Below are positions 52,612 through 61,981 of a stretch of 64,000 nt of DNA, piece by piece. The stretch is taken from contig CAIMEY010000012.1 in the NCBI GenBank assembly GCA_903840165.1, positions 62,001-126,000 of the forward strand, read 5' to 3'. A program made the translations under genes and the position numbers. Under the pieces are notes generated by a model, which worked only from the letters and a program-made list of their open reading frames with translations, was not told where the DNA came from and did no database searches. Origin of the DNA: an uncultured Myxococcales bacterium (GTDB lineage Bacteria > Myxococcota_A > UBA9042). Each line of letters begins with the position of its first letter. Position 1 is the stretch's first letter.

Positions 52612-54411
52612 CTAGGGCTTGGCGGCGGGCAGGGCCGTCGACGGCGATGCAACCGTTGGTACATCAACAGGAATTGCAGCAGCGGGCGTTGCAACGGCAG
52701 GCCCGAGGGCAGCGGGCGTGGCGCGCGACCACAGCGACCAGTGCGCATTTTCAAAGACGAGGTGGGGCGCGTCCCCCAAGGTCCCGCGGTAAAAGCCTAA
52801 TTGCACGCGCTGGCTCGGATCGGCTTGGCGTCCCTCCAGCAGGCGGCGAGGGGCTTCCAAGTCCGGGCCTGCTGGCCCGGGCGCGCGGCGAACTAGGTAA
52901 TAATCGAAGTAATCTTTGTAGGTTGCATAGTCAAAGCGTTCGGGCGTCCATTCAAAGCGCGGCGGGAAAGGCGGAGGCTCTGTGCCGCGGCGGTACTGCA
53001 CCGGCGAGATTGTGAACTCTGCGAAACCAAAGGAAGCGCTGCCGCCATTGCGGGCCTGATAGTACTGATGCAGGTGCAGCCATGTCGGCTGGAACGTTTG
53101 GGCGCTGTCGCGGTCATAGATCAACCCGAGTAGGCGCTTGCCTGGCAAAGCATGTTGTAAAACATCGCCTAGGTTGCCCACTTCCTGGTCGGTTTGCTGC
53201 ATGGCTTGGTCGTGAACTTGGGCGGTCTTGATGCCAATCCCGATTGCTATCAGGGAGATGGCTAGCATCACCCGCCCGGGCAGCTTGGCCAGAGGTCCCA
53301 AGGCCGGCAGCATCGCAAGGGCCAGAGGCAGGAAGCGATCGTTGATCGGCGCTATCAGCTTGTAGCTATTGGGCGCGAACAGGTACAGTGCAATGGTGCA
53401 TGCCAGAACGGCTTCTGGCCCATAAGTCGTCGGCGTCAGCTCAGGGGCAAGGCCTTGCTCCGGCTCGGGCGGTACCGGCGGCCGTTGCCATGTGCCACGC
53501 AACGCAATCAAGAGGAATATCGCGAAATAAAAGAGGATCGCCAAGTGATCGTCCTCATGGCCCCGGTAGACGTCCAGGCCGTGCGATTGCCACTGATGCA
53601 GCGTGTCTGCAACCGGCTGAAATTGCGCCTGTCCTTCGGCCACGCCTTGGGCCACACCGGCCCGCCCACCGTCCATGCCGCGCTGCAGGACCGCTGAGCG
53701 TTTCACCCAGTACAGAACGGCCAAAACCGAGGGAATTGCCGCGATTAGGGCGCGCCACAAACCCGAAAGCGCATGGCGCCAACCGAAGGACGGCCGCATC
53801 GCTACCGTCTGCACCGCGCAGGCGATCGCCAGCCACGCGTACAGCTGGGCGTGCATGTAGAAGACTGCGGTCGCGAGAAAAGCAAAGACCCAGGCAGGCT
53901 TAGCAGATGGTCGGCGAACCAGCCAAGCATGAGCCGCCAGGGCCAGCAATGCCAAGGGCATCGCCGAGCAGTAATTGATAAACCCCCAAAACGCAAAGGA
54001 ATTAAGGGCCACGGGAGCGACTAAGGCCCCGAGAATCGCCGGGCGACCGTGCGACCGCAACCAGATACCGACAGCCAAGGGCAGGCTGGCGAGGCCCGCC
54101 GTGGCGACTAGGCGTGTCGCAGTCTCGACGTCAAAAATATAAGAAAGCCAGTGACTTAGGAGGTAGAATGCTAGGTACTGGGTGCGGAATAGATCGACCG
54201 TAAAGTAGGAACTCCAAGCCGCTTGGTGCTGGCCGTGGATCGCTGCAATCGTGCCCAGGTGTTGGGGATAGTCGACCCAGGGCAGCCACTGCGCCCTGAG
54301 CAAGGGCCAAGCGATGCAACCACCGGCAAAGGACAAGATCGCGACGGTCAAGACGTTTTGCGGGTCAAGGCGGGTTAGGCGGCGGCTGAGATGGGGCGCA
54401 AGGTCGGCCAT
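52612..54411 (-). CDS. Polytopic membrane protein, GT-C-like
   Basis: The 599-residue protein has about eleven TM segments. The first periplasmic loop has WVDYPQHLGTIAAIHGQ and FRTQYLAFYLLSHWLSY, consistent with a GT-C glycosyltransferase-like fold. The segment after the last TM is a soluble domain (about 400-599) with a Pro/Ala-rich tail of about 35 residues. ATG 54411 follows GAGG; a GTG at 54435 would add 8 residues. It converges with the polytopic gene at 50543 across the repeat locus. The substrate is unknown. Confidence 0.68.
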   Translation of the reverse strand: MADLAPHLSRRLTRLDPQNVLTVAILSFAGGCIAWPLLRAQWLPWVDYPQHLGTIAAIHGQHQAAWSSYFTVDLFRTQYLAFYLLSHWLSYIFDVETATRLVATAGLASLPLAVGIWLRSHGRPAILGALVAPVALNSFAFWGFINYCSAMPLALLALAAHAWLVRRPSAKPAWVFAFLATAVFYMHAQLYAWLAIACAVQTVAMRPSFGWRHALSGLWRALIAAIPSVLAVLYWVKRSAVLQRGMDGGRAGVAQGVAEGQAQFQPVADTLHQWQSHGLDVYRGHEDDHLAILFYFAIFLLIALRGTWQRPPVPPEPEQGLAPELTPTTYGPEAVLACTIALYLFAPNSYKLIAPINDRFLPLALAMLPALGPLAKLPGRVMLAISLIAIGIGIKTAQVHDQAMQQTDQEVGNLGDVLQHALPGKRLLGLIYDRDSAQTFQPTWLHLHQYYQARNGGSASFGFAEFTISPVQYRRGTEPPPFPPRFEWTPERFDYATYKDYFDYYLVRRAPGPAGPDLEAPRRLLEGRQADPSQRVQLGFYRGTLGDAPHLVFENAHWSLWSRATPAALGPAVATPAAAIPVDVPTVASPSTALPAAKP

Positions 54412-54643
54412 GGCCTCAAGTATGGTCGGGGCCACGGTTGCGTCGCAACCCCTGGCGCGTCTCGACCCGCTCCCGAGTTCGGCAGCGTTTGCACCGACGC
54501 TCGGCTTGGGTCATTGTAGGCGGCGTAGGCAGTTGCGCAGGGCAACGGCGGGCGCGGGGACACGGCGGTGGCAGCGGTTCGTGGGCCGACGACCCTTGAA
54601 TCCCCAGCCGACATCGCGCGTTTGCTTGGCCAACGGAGGGTTG

Positions 54644-55777
54644 ATGCAGACCACCTTGAAACGATGCCTGACCTTGGTCCTGGCTTGCGCTGGTTTGAGC
54701 GGCTGCCTCGGCGGAACGTATGAAATTCCTCGTGATGAGGCCGAGAGACTGCTGCAGGTGCCGCCCGCTGAACGGGGCCAACGGGTCCACGCAGTCCAGC
54801 GCTTCGTTACGGCGACGGAAGTGACGGCCGCTGAGCCCCTGCCGCCTCCTGCCCCCTATCCCACTGGCGCTGGCTACGGCCCGGGTTATCCTTATGGTGG
54901 CGGGGGTTATGGCCTCTACGGTCCGTACTTGCAATGGGGCACGCCGTACTATCAACCGGTTGGCTCCTCGGCGAGTCGCACCTCGGTCGGCACGGGGCAG
55001 CCCGACAATAATTCAGCGCGATCTCCAAGCATTCCCCGCACTGGCGGCGGCAGCAAGGATGGAGGGGCGGTGGTCGCCGCGGCGATCGTCGCAGGCGTGG
55101 CCATTGGCGTGGGCTTGGCCTTGTCCGAAGGTGCGCGTTATGATGGCGATGTTGCGGTCCATCCCCACCACCCGGTGCACTTGCTGCGCAGTGACGGCGC
55201 GCAATATGTCCGTGGTCTTGACGAGTTGACGCCTGAGGACCTGCAGGGGCCGGTCAAGCCCATCCTCGTGGGCCAAGAAGGCGCGGGTCTGTGGTTGCGC
55301 GGCCGGGCTCCCCTGGCGCGCACAGGATTCACCTTTCAATTCGGGGCGGGACAGGACAACCTGATGCTTCCGGGCAAGAAGCTGGAGTCAGGTCTGGGCT
55401 GGCGATTCGCGGGCGGCTATTTCCTCAATCAATGGACGGGGTTGACCCTCGAGTCTCGCATTCAACGCGCCGACAATGGCGATGACAGCTACCACCAGGT
55501 GCGCCTGGGCGTGGAACTGCAGTTCATGCCGATTGCGCTGTGGCGGCTGCATCTAGGCGGATTTGCAGGTGTAGGCCGCAATCTCTTCGCCTCGGCCGGC
55601 ACCAATTTGCCAGCGACCGATGGCGTGCGCACGTACACCGCCTTTGGCGCGCAAGTGGAAGTCGACCTGACCACCCGCCTTGGCTTGACTTGGCGCTATT
55701 GCGAAGAAATGGCGACTGGTTCCGCGGATTTGGTGCGAATGGCACCGTCCTGGCTCATCGGCCTCGCCGTGTACTGA
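54644..55777 (+). CDS. Envelope lipoprotein with C-terminal barrel-like domain
   Basis: The 377-residue protein has lipobox LSGCLGG (Cys about 19) after MQTTLKRCLTLVLACAG. Mature regions include a Gly/Tyr/Pro-rich stretch (about 60-105, PGYPYGGGGYGLYGPYLQWG), a short TM-like segment (VVAAAIVAGVAIGVGLALSEG, about 144-164) and a beta-rich C-terminal third with alternating strands ending in SWLIGLAVY. GGAGGG then TTG precede the ATG at 54644, so the upstream frame from 54314 is rejected. It is divergent from the GT-C-like gene. Confidence 0.78.
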   Translation: MQTTLKRCLTLVLACAGLSGCLGGTYEIPRDEAERLLQVPPAERGQRVHAVQRFVTATEVTAAEPLPPPAPYPTGAGYGPGYPYGGGGYGLYGPYLQWGTPYYQPVGSSASRTSVGTGQPDNNSARSPSIPRTGGGSKDGGAVVAAAIVAGVAIGVGLALSEGARYDGDVAVHPHHPVHLLRSDGAQYVRGLDELTPEDLQGPVKPILVGQEGAGLWLRGRAPLARTGFTFQFGAGQDNLMLPGKKLESGLGWRFAGGYFLNQWTGLTLESRIQRADNGDDSYHQVRLGVELQFMPIALWRLHLGGFAGVGRNLFASAGTNLPATDGVRTYTAFGAQVEVDLTTRLGLTWRYCEEMATGSADLVRMAPSWLIGLAVY

Positions 55778-55822
55778 GCGCGCCGTTTGGCGGCACGGAC
55801 ATTTCTGTGCGTCTGGCATTTT

Positions 55823-56191
55823 CTAAGGCAATCCGCTACATCGCCCTTCGCTGCACTTGCTGACGATGGGCGCCAGCGCATTTTGCTCACGGGCAGCGTT
55901 GATGTAGGCCAAGCGTCCGGCGCAATCGCTGTCCTGGGTGCAGCTGCAGTCGGGATAGGTCGCAGAATCAAAGCACAACCAGCCGCTGGCACAGGTGCGC
56001 GTTGCCGATGTGCCGCAGACGGTCAATGTCGTGTCGTTCTTGGCGCAAGCCTGCCCATTGCCAAAGGAACTGATTTGCGTACACGCAGGCGGCGTGACAA
56101 CGTTCAGCTCGGTGCTGGCCGTGGTGCAGCTGAAGCTCACGAACGTCGCGGTCCAGACGGCGATGTTGGCAGCAAACCTTTGCCTTTTCAT
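55823..56191 (-). CDS. Small Cys-rich lipoprotein
   Basis: The 122-residue protein has a signal MKRQRFAANIAVWTATFVSFSCTT with lipobox FVSFSC. The mature part has ten Cys in pairs (CTQISSFGNGQACAKN, CASGWLCFD, CSCTQDSDCAGR). The start at 56191 overlaps the upstream stop by 4 bp (ATGA), which fixes it. It is probably co-expressed with the upstream beta-propeller-like lipoprotein. I do not recognise the family. Confidence 0.75.
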   Translation of the reverse strand: MKRQRFAANIAVWTATFVSFSCTTASTELNVVTPPACTQISSFGNGQACAKNDTTLTVCGTSATRTCASGWLCFDSATYPDCSCTQDSDCAGRLAYINAAREQNALAPIVSKCSEGRCSGLP

Positions 56192-57321
56192 AGCGGTTGC
56201 TTGGCCCAGCGGTAGAGGGTCGAAGCGGTCAGCACCACGCGTTCGTCGGCCGCATGGACGCCGAGTCCAATGAGCGTTTCCGCCGCCGCGAACTTGAGCG
56301 CCGGGCTGGTACCCGGGGGAGACTTGATGTCCTCGACGTTCCAAGATTTACCATCCCAAACGCGGAGTTGCCCCTTTGTACCACCAATCCAAGCCATGCT
56401 GGCGCTGACCCCGCCCACCGCGTTGTAACCAAACTGACTGCCCGTCAACTTCGCGGCATCAAAGGCCGTCCAGGTGCTGCCGTCGCCAATGGCTACCCAC
56501 GGGGCGTCAATCCCGCCGACCGCGTAGACTTGCCCGGTATCGGCGACCCAAAGTTGGGCCGGGGCCACCGCGACGGTTTGTAGGCTCCAGGCGCCGTTCT
56601 TGCCGTGCAACACCGCGCCACCGCTCGACAAGGCTACGCCAACATAGACGTCGCCCGGGGTCCGCGTCGCCACGCAGTTGAAGCCCACGTCCGTCGTCCA
56701 GGACACGCCGACGGGTAGCGTCACCGCGCTGAGGTCGCTGGCGAGCCAGTTGGTTCCGTCAAAATGCCATACATTTCGACTACTTCCCACAGCCCAGACA
56801 TCCGTGTCGCTGCTGCCGGCCACGCCTTTGAACTGGACGGGCGGCGATGGAGCGACATCGCCCGCGACGATCCACGTGTTCTTTTCCCGCTTTGCCACGG
56901 AATTGCCACTGCCGACCACGTACCAAGTTCCCGTGGGGGACACCCAGACGCCCTGTAAGTCGCCAAGATCATTATCTTTTGGGCTGAGGTCGCTCAGGGT
57001 CGTGTCGCTCAGTTGCCAGGCGGACGCTTTGTCGCCGACTACGGCGTATTGGCCCGGTTGTCCCGGGATGATCGCGCAACTGCGCAGCTTTTGGCCCGAA
57101 GCAGTGTCGACCGTCGGCGCGTATTGGGCCCACTTGAGGACGCGCGGTCCGCTCCCAGTATCCGAGGCAGAATCTACGGTTGCGGTGTCGCCGCCATCGC
57201 CGGCACCGGTATCGGTGGCAGCGCTCGCGTCGGCCGTGGTCGTGGCCTTGGTGCTGCAGCCGACGGCCCAACCTGCCAGCACAATGGCCAGCATTTGTCC
57301 AAGGTTTCTCATTCGTTTCAT
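56188..57321 (-). CDS. Beta-propeller-like lipoprotein
   Basis: The 377-residue protein has lipobox GWAVGC and a Thr/Asp/Ala/Gly spacer. About six blade-like repeats follow, with DVWAVGSSRNVWHFDGTNW, DVYVGVALSSGGAVLHGKNGAW and AWIGGTKGQLRVWDGKSW, the 'VWAVG...W' pattern seen in many Myxococcota surface lipoproteins. ATG 57321 follows GAGG. The hairpin repeat copy 3 lies upstream, between this gene and the end of the Clp-type gene. Confidence 0.8.
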   Translation of the reverse strand: MKRMRNLGQMLAIVLAGWAVGCSTKATTTADASAATDTGAGDGGDTATVDSASDTGSGPRVLKWAQYAPTVDTASGQKLRSCAIIPGQPGQYAVVGDKASAWQLSDTTLSDLSPKDNDLGDLQGVWVSPTGTWYVVGSGNSVAKREKNTWIVAGDVAPSPPVQFKGVAGSSDTDVWAVGSSRNVWHFDGTNWLASDLSAVTLPVGVSWTTDVGFNCVATRTPGDVYVGVALSSGGAVLHGKNGAWSLQTVAVAPAQLWVADTGQVYAVGGIDAPWVAIGDGSTWTAFDAAKLTGSQFGYNAVGGVSASMAWIGGTKGQLRVWDGKSWNVEDIKSPPGTSPALKFAAAETLIGLGVHAADERVVLTASTLYRWAKQPL

Positions 57322-57378
57322 ACCCGCCTCATCGTGCAATGTGGGTGCAGCATACCGTTTGCCGGCACCCTCGTCATC

Positions 57379-57440
57379 CCTGAAACCAGAACCAAACGCT
57401 GTACCTCGAACCCAGCCTGAAATTCGGGCTCGAGGCGCTA
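57379..57440 (-). repeat. Dispersed hairpin repeat, copy 3
   Basis: CCTCGAACCC (57404-57413) pairs with GGGCTCGAGG (57426-57435) with one wobble. The minus-strand arm starts 3 nt after the TAG stop of the Clp-type unfoldase, and the tail ACAGCGTTTGG is conserved. Confidence 0.75.
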
Positions 57441-60044
57441 GGTGCTTAAAATGTCAGGTATAATTGGTGGCTGCCCCGACTGCAGAGGCCTCAGGGCCAA
57501 AGCCCCGTCGACCACCGTCAGTTGCATTTCGGCCCCAGGCTGCAGGTCGCCATCGAGCACGCGATCGCTGACAAATGCCTCCACCAGCGATTCGATACGC
57601 GCGCGCAAAGGCCTGATTCCTAAAGCTGGATCGAGTCCCGGGCCGAGCACAAGGTCCACCACGGCAGCATCGGCCTCAAAGCGAATCAAACGCGCCTGGT
57701 ACAAGCGTTCTGCACTCTTGCGCAGCGCACGGGCGACGATGACCTGGGCCGACTGCCGAGAAAGCGGCTGAAATACCAGTACATCGTCGATCCGACTGAA
57801 GAAGTCCTGGGGCAGGGCGGCCCGCGCCTTGTCGACGACCGCAGCCACCACAGCGTCGCTGGCCGCCGAATCGCCAGAAGTGCTTGTGGCAGCAGGCATA
57901 TCTGCGCCAAAACCGATGGGCTTGCGCCTCGCGCCGGCAGCCAGCAGATCGGCACCCAAGTTAGCCGTGAGAATTACAATGCAATTGCGGGCATCGATGA
58001 TGTGCCCTTGGGCGTCCGTCACTCGGCCGGTATCAAGCAATTGCAGAAGAAAAGCAATGACTTCCGGTGCCGCACGATCGATTTCGTCAAACAAAAGCAC
58101 GCGATAGGGTCGCTTCTGCAACGCCTGGGCGAGAACCCCTTGCTGACCGTGGCCGACATAGCCGGGCGGCGAACCAATCAGCCGGGACAGGGTGTGGGCC
58201 TCAGAATACTCGGTCATATCAAAGCGTTGTAGACTGTCGTCGGCGATGAACAGGCACTGCGCCAGGGCCCGCGCCGTCTCGGTCTTGCCTGACCCCGGCG
58301 CACCGACAAAGAGCAGTGAGGCTACCGGCCTATCTCCGCTAAATCCGGCGTAATTGCGTTGAATTCGCCGAGCGATTCGCAGCATCAACGCGTCGTGGCC
58401 AATGACCAAACCCTGTAACTCTTGGGCCAAATCGCGAATGCGCCCGCGCTCATCGGCCAGCAAGCGCTCCATCGGCACCTGGGTCAGCCCATGAACCGCC
58501 CGCGCCACGTCATCGGCCTGCACCACCGTTTTTCCCGCCCGGCGCGCCTGAGCTCCGGCACGATCCAGAATGGAAATCGCTTTGTGCGGCAGGCTTTGGT
58601 CGGTGATGAAGCGGTGCGACAAATACACGGCGCTTTGCACCGCGTCATGGCTGTACGGCACCCCATGGTGGCGGGCGTAAACCGGCGCAACGCCTGCAAG
58701 AATCTGGATGGCTTGGGGCACAGTCGGTTCGGCCACCGGCACGAGCTGAAAGCGGCGTTCCATTGCGGGATCTTTGAGGATATGCCGCTCAAACTCGGCC
58801 TGCGTGGTCGCGCCGATCAGCGGGAACTTGCCGCGGGCCAAGGCGCTCTTGAGGTCGTTGGCGGCGTCAAGGGGACCATCGCCTGTGCCGGCACCCATTA
58901 AGGTATGGATTTCATCCATGAAAATGATGACACCGCCGTCGGCCTTGGCCACTTCATCGCGGAGTTTGCGCATCCGTTCCGAAAAGGCCCCACGCAGCGC
59001 GGTGCCGGCCAGCAAGGCAGACACCGGAATCTCCACAAGAATCGCGTCGCCCAGCCGACCGTAGCGCTCCGGTTGCGTCGCTAGGCGATGGGCTAACCCT
59101 TCGGCAATCGCGGTTTTGCCGACGCCTGCCGGCCCAACAAGGCACGGATTATTGGTTTGGCGCATCATCAAGACGTCAATGATCTGATCGATCAGGTCAT
59201 CGCGGCCAAAGACGGCATCAATTTCACCGCGTAAGGCAGCAGCGCTCAAGTTGCGCCCCAGCTCACAAAGGGCAGGGTACTGCGCCGGATCGAGGTCGCG
59301 GCGCACCCCTTTGCTGGTCCCCGCCTTGCCTTGCCCTTGATTCGTCAGCGATTGCGGCTTGTTGGCTGGCTCGCCCGGCTGATCACCGCCATTTGTAGGC
59401 GTCGCGGTCGCTTGGGCCGGCGTCACGGCGCGAAGGGGCTGATGCAAAGGCGCGGGCGGTCGCGGCACGTGCGGCGCGGCTATCGGTGCGGGCGGACGGG
59501 GCGCGGTCGGTCGAGATATCGGTTGAGGAATCGGTGGTTGCGACGTTGTACTACCAACTCGAGGCAGGTCCGTTCGGCTCGGCCCTCGGTCGTCCCCTCC
59601 CCGCAAGGCTGGCCGCGTACCCGTCGTGGCGCGATCGTTTTGCAGGTTCACAAGGCCAATGGCCCGCGCCCGCAGCGCCGTTGCATGAACGCCGGCGCGC
59701 TCTAAAGTCTTGAGCGCTAAGGCATTTCGCACACGTAGCACACTCGCGAGTAGGATCACGGAAGACACTTCCGGCGACCCCGTGGAATCAGCCAGTTGCA
59801 CGGCTTGTGCGTAGATTTCTTCCAGGGCCTCAGCCGAATCCTCGCGCTCGGTCATGCGCTCGAGGGTGTCGAGCAGTCGGGTGTCATCGACGCCCGCTTC
59901 AAAAAGCAGCTCGCGTGCCGGGCAGTTGACGATCAGCATCGCCGCCACCAAGTGTACGGACGTGGTCGGGCGCCCCGAAGCGCGGGCCACCTGATCGGCC
60001 TGCTTGAGGATGGTGCGGACGTCTCTGGACCACCGATCCGCCAC
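57438..60044 (-). CDS. Second Clp/Hsp100 double-AAA+ unfoldase, ClpA-like without middle domain
   Basis: This is an 868-residue protein. A divergent Clp N-domain (1-130) and a long Pro/Gln/Thr-rich linker (about 135-245) precede D1 (Walker A GPAGVGKT at 304-311, VIIFMDEIHTLMGAG) and D2 (GAPGSGKTE, VLLFDEIDRAAPEV). There is no coiled-coil middle domain, which separates it from ClpB. The D2 loop contains KPIGFGAD; IGF is the ClpP-docking tripeptide of ClpX/ClpC-type proteins. It starts with GTG behind GGAGG (6-nt spacing). It may be a specialised ClpP partner; the specialised N-domain suggests different substrates from ClpA at 38243. Confidence 0.88.
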   Translation of the reverse strand: MADRWSRDVRTILKQADQVARASGRPTTSVHLVAAMLIVNCPARELLFEAGVDDTRLLDTLERMTEREDSAEALEEIYAQAVQLADSTGSPEVSSVILLASVLRVRNALALKTLERAGVHATALRARAIGLVNLQNDRATTGTRPALRGGDDRGPSRTDLPRVGSTTSQPPIPQPISRPTAPRPPAPIAAPHVPRPPAPLHQPLRAVTPAQATATPTNGGDQPGEPANKPQSLTNQGQGKAGTSKGVRRDLDPAQYPALCELGRNLSAAALRGEIDAVFGRDDLIDQIIDVLMMRQTNNPCLVGPAGVGKTAIAEGLAHRLATQPERYGRLGDAILVEIPVSALLAGTALRGAFSERMRKLRDEVAKADGGVIIFMDEIHTLMGAGTGDGPLDAANDLKSALARGKFPLIGATTQAEFERHILKDPAMERRFQLVPVAEPTVPQAIQILAGVAPVYARHHGVPYSHDAVQSAVYLSHRFITDQSLPHKAISILDRAGAQARRAGKTVVQADDVARAVHGLTQVPMERLLADERGRIRDLAQELQGLVIGHDALMLRIARRIQRNYAGFSGDRPVASLLFVGAPGSGKTETARALAQCLFIADDSLQRFDMTEYSEAHTLSRLIGSPPGYVGHGQQGVLAQALQKRPYRVLLFDEIDRAAPEVIAFLLQLLDTGRVTDAQGHIIDARNCIVILTANLGADLLAAGARRKPIGFGADMPAATSTSGDSAASDAVVAAVVDKARAALPQDFFSRIDDVLVFQPLSRQSAQVIVARALRKSAERLYQARLIRFEADAAVVDLVLGPGLDPALGIRPLRARIESLVEAFVSDRVLDGDLQPGAEMQLTVVDGALALRPLQSGQPPIIPDILST

Positions 60045-60336
60045 AGTCTGCCTCCACCCCGCTAGGGGCCCTTGCCGAGAATCAACGCATCACTGCGCGT
60101 TTTTGTACCGCGCGGGCATCGCGCTCTGCTGGGCAACTGTTGAGACGTAAAGCGGTCTTTGCGAGGATTGCCCGTGCCCAGGCCTTCCGAAATTGCCGCG
60201 CAGGTATGACCGGTTCGGGCACTGCCTGTCAACCGCCCGTGCCCTGCGCCTATTTTGCGGCGACGTGTCGCGCGAAATACCTTGAAATTACGCTATTTGC
60301 TCGAACGGAAGGGCCAACCAAGTCCAGCCTTACGCC

Positions 60337-61284
60337 CTAGCCGGGCCGAGGCAACGCCCGCCACACGACCATGCGAATCTTGGCAGCAACCTCAATGGTT
60401 ACCTGGGCATGGGGGGCGACTTCGATGGGTTCACCGTCGAGGATGACGAGGTCCGGTCGCGAACCGTTGCGCCAGGACAAGCGCTGCACCGTGCCGAACT
60501 GCAAATGCGGGCTATTGCTCAGATTTCCCCGAACCATGCCGAGGACGGCCGCCTGCGATGCCATCGGGCCCAAGGCCGAAAGGGCCATGTGCAATCCGTC
60601 GACCGCGACACTGTGAACACCTGGAAATGGTTTGACAATCTTGAAGAAGCAAGGAAGCGCGCTGAGCACGCCAGCGGTCACCACGGGCAAGTGGACCAGT
60701 CCCGGTTCGATTTGCACTTTGCCGCGGATCGGCGCGAAGCGATCGCCGGCCAAGCGTTGCAGCGCCAATCGCGTCAGCGTCAGGCCGACGCCGGTGACTC
60801 CCATGTACGGGCCTTGGCGATAATCGGCGTGAATTCGGGCAACTGCGCCGATGCTGGCGGTCATGCCCACCCGTGACGGCTGTCCGTCCACGCGCACGCG
60901 CACGATGGGTACGCGTTGCAGCCGACGCACGCCACGGGTCCAAGCCAAAAGGATTCTTTGTGCAAGCCGCGCCGGGTGTTCCGAGCCAACCAAGGCCGAG
61001 GCTATCGTGTTGATCCGGCCCGCAGGCAAGGCCAGCAAAGGGGGCACTTGGTCCAGGCGGCCAGCGGCATCAAAGCGCGTCAAAAGATTACACAAAGTGC
61101 CGTCACCACCGCCAATGACGATGAGTTCTGCGGGCACGGCGTTGAGCGAACGGATTAGTGCATCAATATCGCTGGGTTGGTCGGACATCACCAAGCGCAG
61201 GCGCGGTGACGACGAAGCCAGCACGTGCGCCAACTCAACCGCCGACACGCGACCCGCTGCAGGATTGATAAGACCGACCAACAT
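60337..61284 (-). CDS. Diacylglycerol/lipid kinase-family protein
   Basis: The 315-residue protein begins with MLVGLINPAAGR and has the family glycine loop VIGGGDGTLCNLL (about 58-70) and a C-terminal ligand domain with LVILDGEPIEVAPHAQVTIEV. The usual PLGTxND loop reads LPAGRINTIA (about 83-92), so nucleotide binding may be altered. Family members phosphorylate diacylglycerol, ceramide-like or other lipids. ATG 61284 was chosen because it matches the family start; the frame is open upstream to ATG 61455. Confidence 0.8.
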   Translation of the reverse strand: MLVGLINPAAGRVSAVELAHVLASSSPRLRLVMSDQPSDIDALIRSLNAVPAELIVIGGGDGTLCNLLTRFDAAGRLDQVPPLLALPAGRINTIASALVGSEHPARLAQRILLAWTRGVRRLQRVPIVRVRVDGQPSRVGMTASIGAVARIHADYRQGPYMGVTGVGLTLTRLALQRLAGDRFAPIRGKVQIEPGLVHLPVVTAGVLSALPCFFKIVKPFPGVHSVAVDGLHMALSALGPMASQAAVLGMVRGNLSNSPHLQFGTVQRLSWRNGSRPDLVILDGEPIEVAPHAQVTIEVAAKIRMVVWRALPRPG

Positions 61285-61481
61285 CGCAGGCTTCCGCCGG
61301 GGACGCGCCACACGCCGCGGGTGCGTAGCATTGCCGTAGCGGGGCTGTAGATGCAAGCGTTGGGCTGCGCGAGACGTTCGCTGTAGATCGCCGTCGCCAA
61401 CCGCGCGTCCTTGCTTGCAGGGACCAAGCGATGCAGCATCGACGGAATTGGGCATAGGTCGGCTACAGCTAGGAGTGGTTC

Positions 61482-61940
61482 ATGGCAGAGGAATTCGACT
61501 TCTTGGCCCCAGAGCAACCGCTTGAGCCAGCTCAATCGGAGGTCTTGCCTCAAGCCCAAGCTGCCGAGGAACTGCTGCAATTCCGTGGCTATATCGTGCC
61601 TTGGGCCTCCCAGGCCCTGCTCAACCGTTGTCCTCAGGCGAGGGCGTGGCGGGGTGCCAAGGGCCACATGCAGGCCCGGCTTGACATGGATTCCCATTTG
61701 AAACAGCTGCATCAAGCCCTGCTGTCCGGGCCGGCGCATCAGTTGCTGGCCTATCGGGCCTGGTGGCCCCAGGTTCTCCAGCAGCGCAGCAGCGGTCAAG
61801 CTGAACTAGCTGTAACTGCAGCGGTATTTGCCGAAGCGCTGTACCGATTTCTGCCCGATGCTTCAGCTGCCGTGGCAGTGTCGCTATGGCGGCAGGCGTT
61901 CCCGGTTGAGGCGGTTGCCACGTCGGTGCGTTTGCGATAG
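61482..61940 (+). CDS. Hypothetical protein, helical, 152 residues
   Basis: AGGAG lies 6 nt before the ATG. The protein is rich in Ala, Gln, Leu and Trp, is mainly helical, and has no signal peptide or TM. I recognise no motif. It begins about 200 bp from the divergent lipid-kinase gene and ends 41 bp before the zinc-ribbon gene, so it may be the first gene of that unit. Confidence 0.65.
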   Translation: MAEEFDFLAPEQPLEPAQSEVLPQAQAAEELLQFRGYIVPWASQALLNRCPQARAWRGAKGHMQARLDMDSHLKQLHQALLSGPAHQLLAYRAWWPQVLQQRSSGQAELAVTAAVFAEALYRFLPDASAAVAVSLWRQAFPVEAVATSVRLR

Positions 61941-61981
61941 AGTCGCGCGTCCTTGCGCAGTGTCCAAATGAGGAATTCCCG

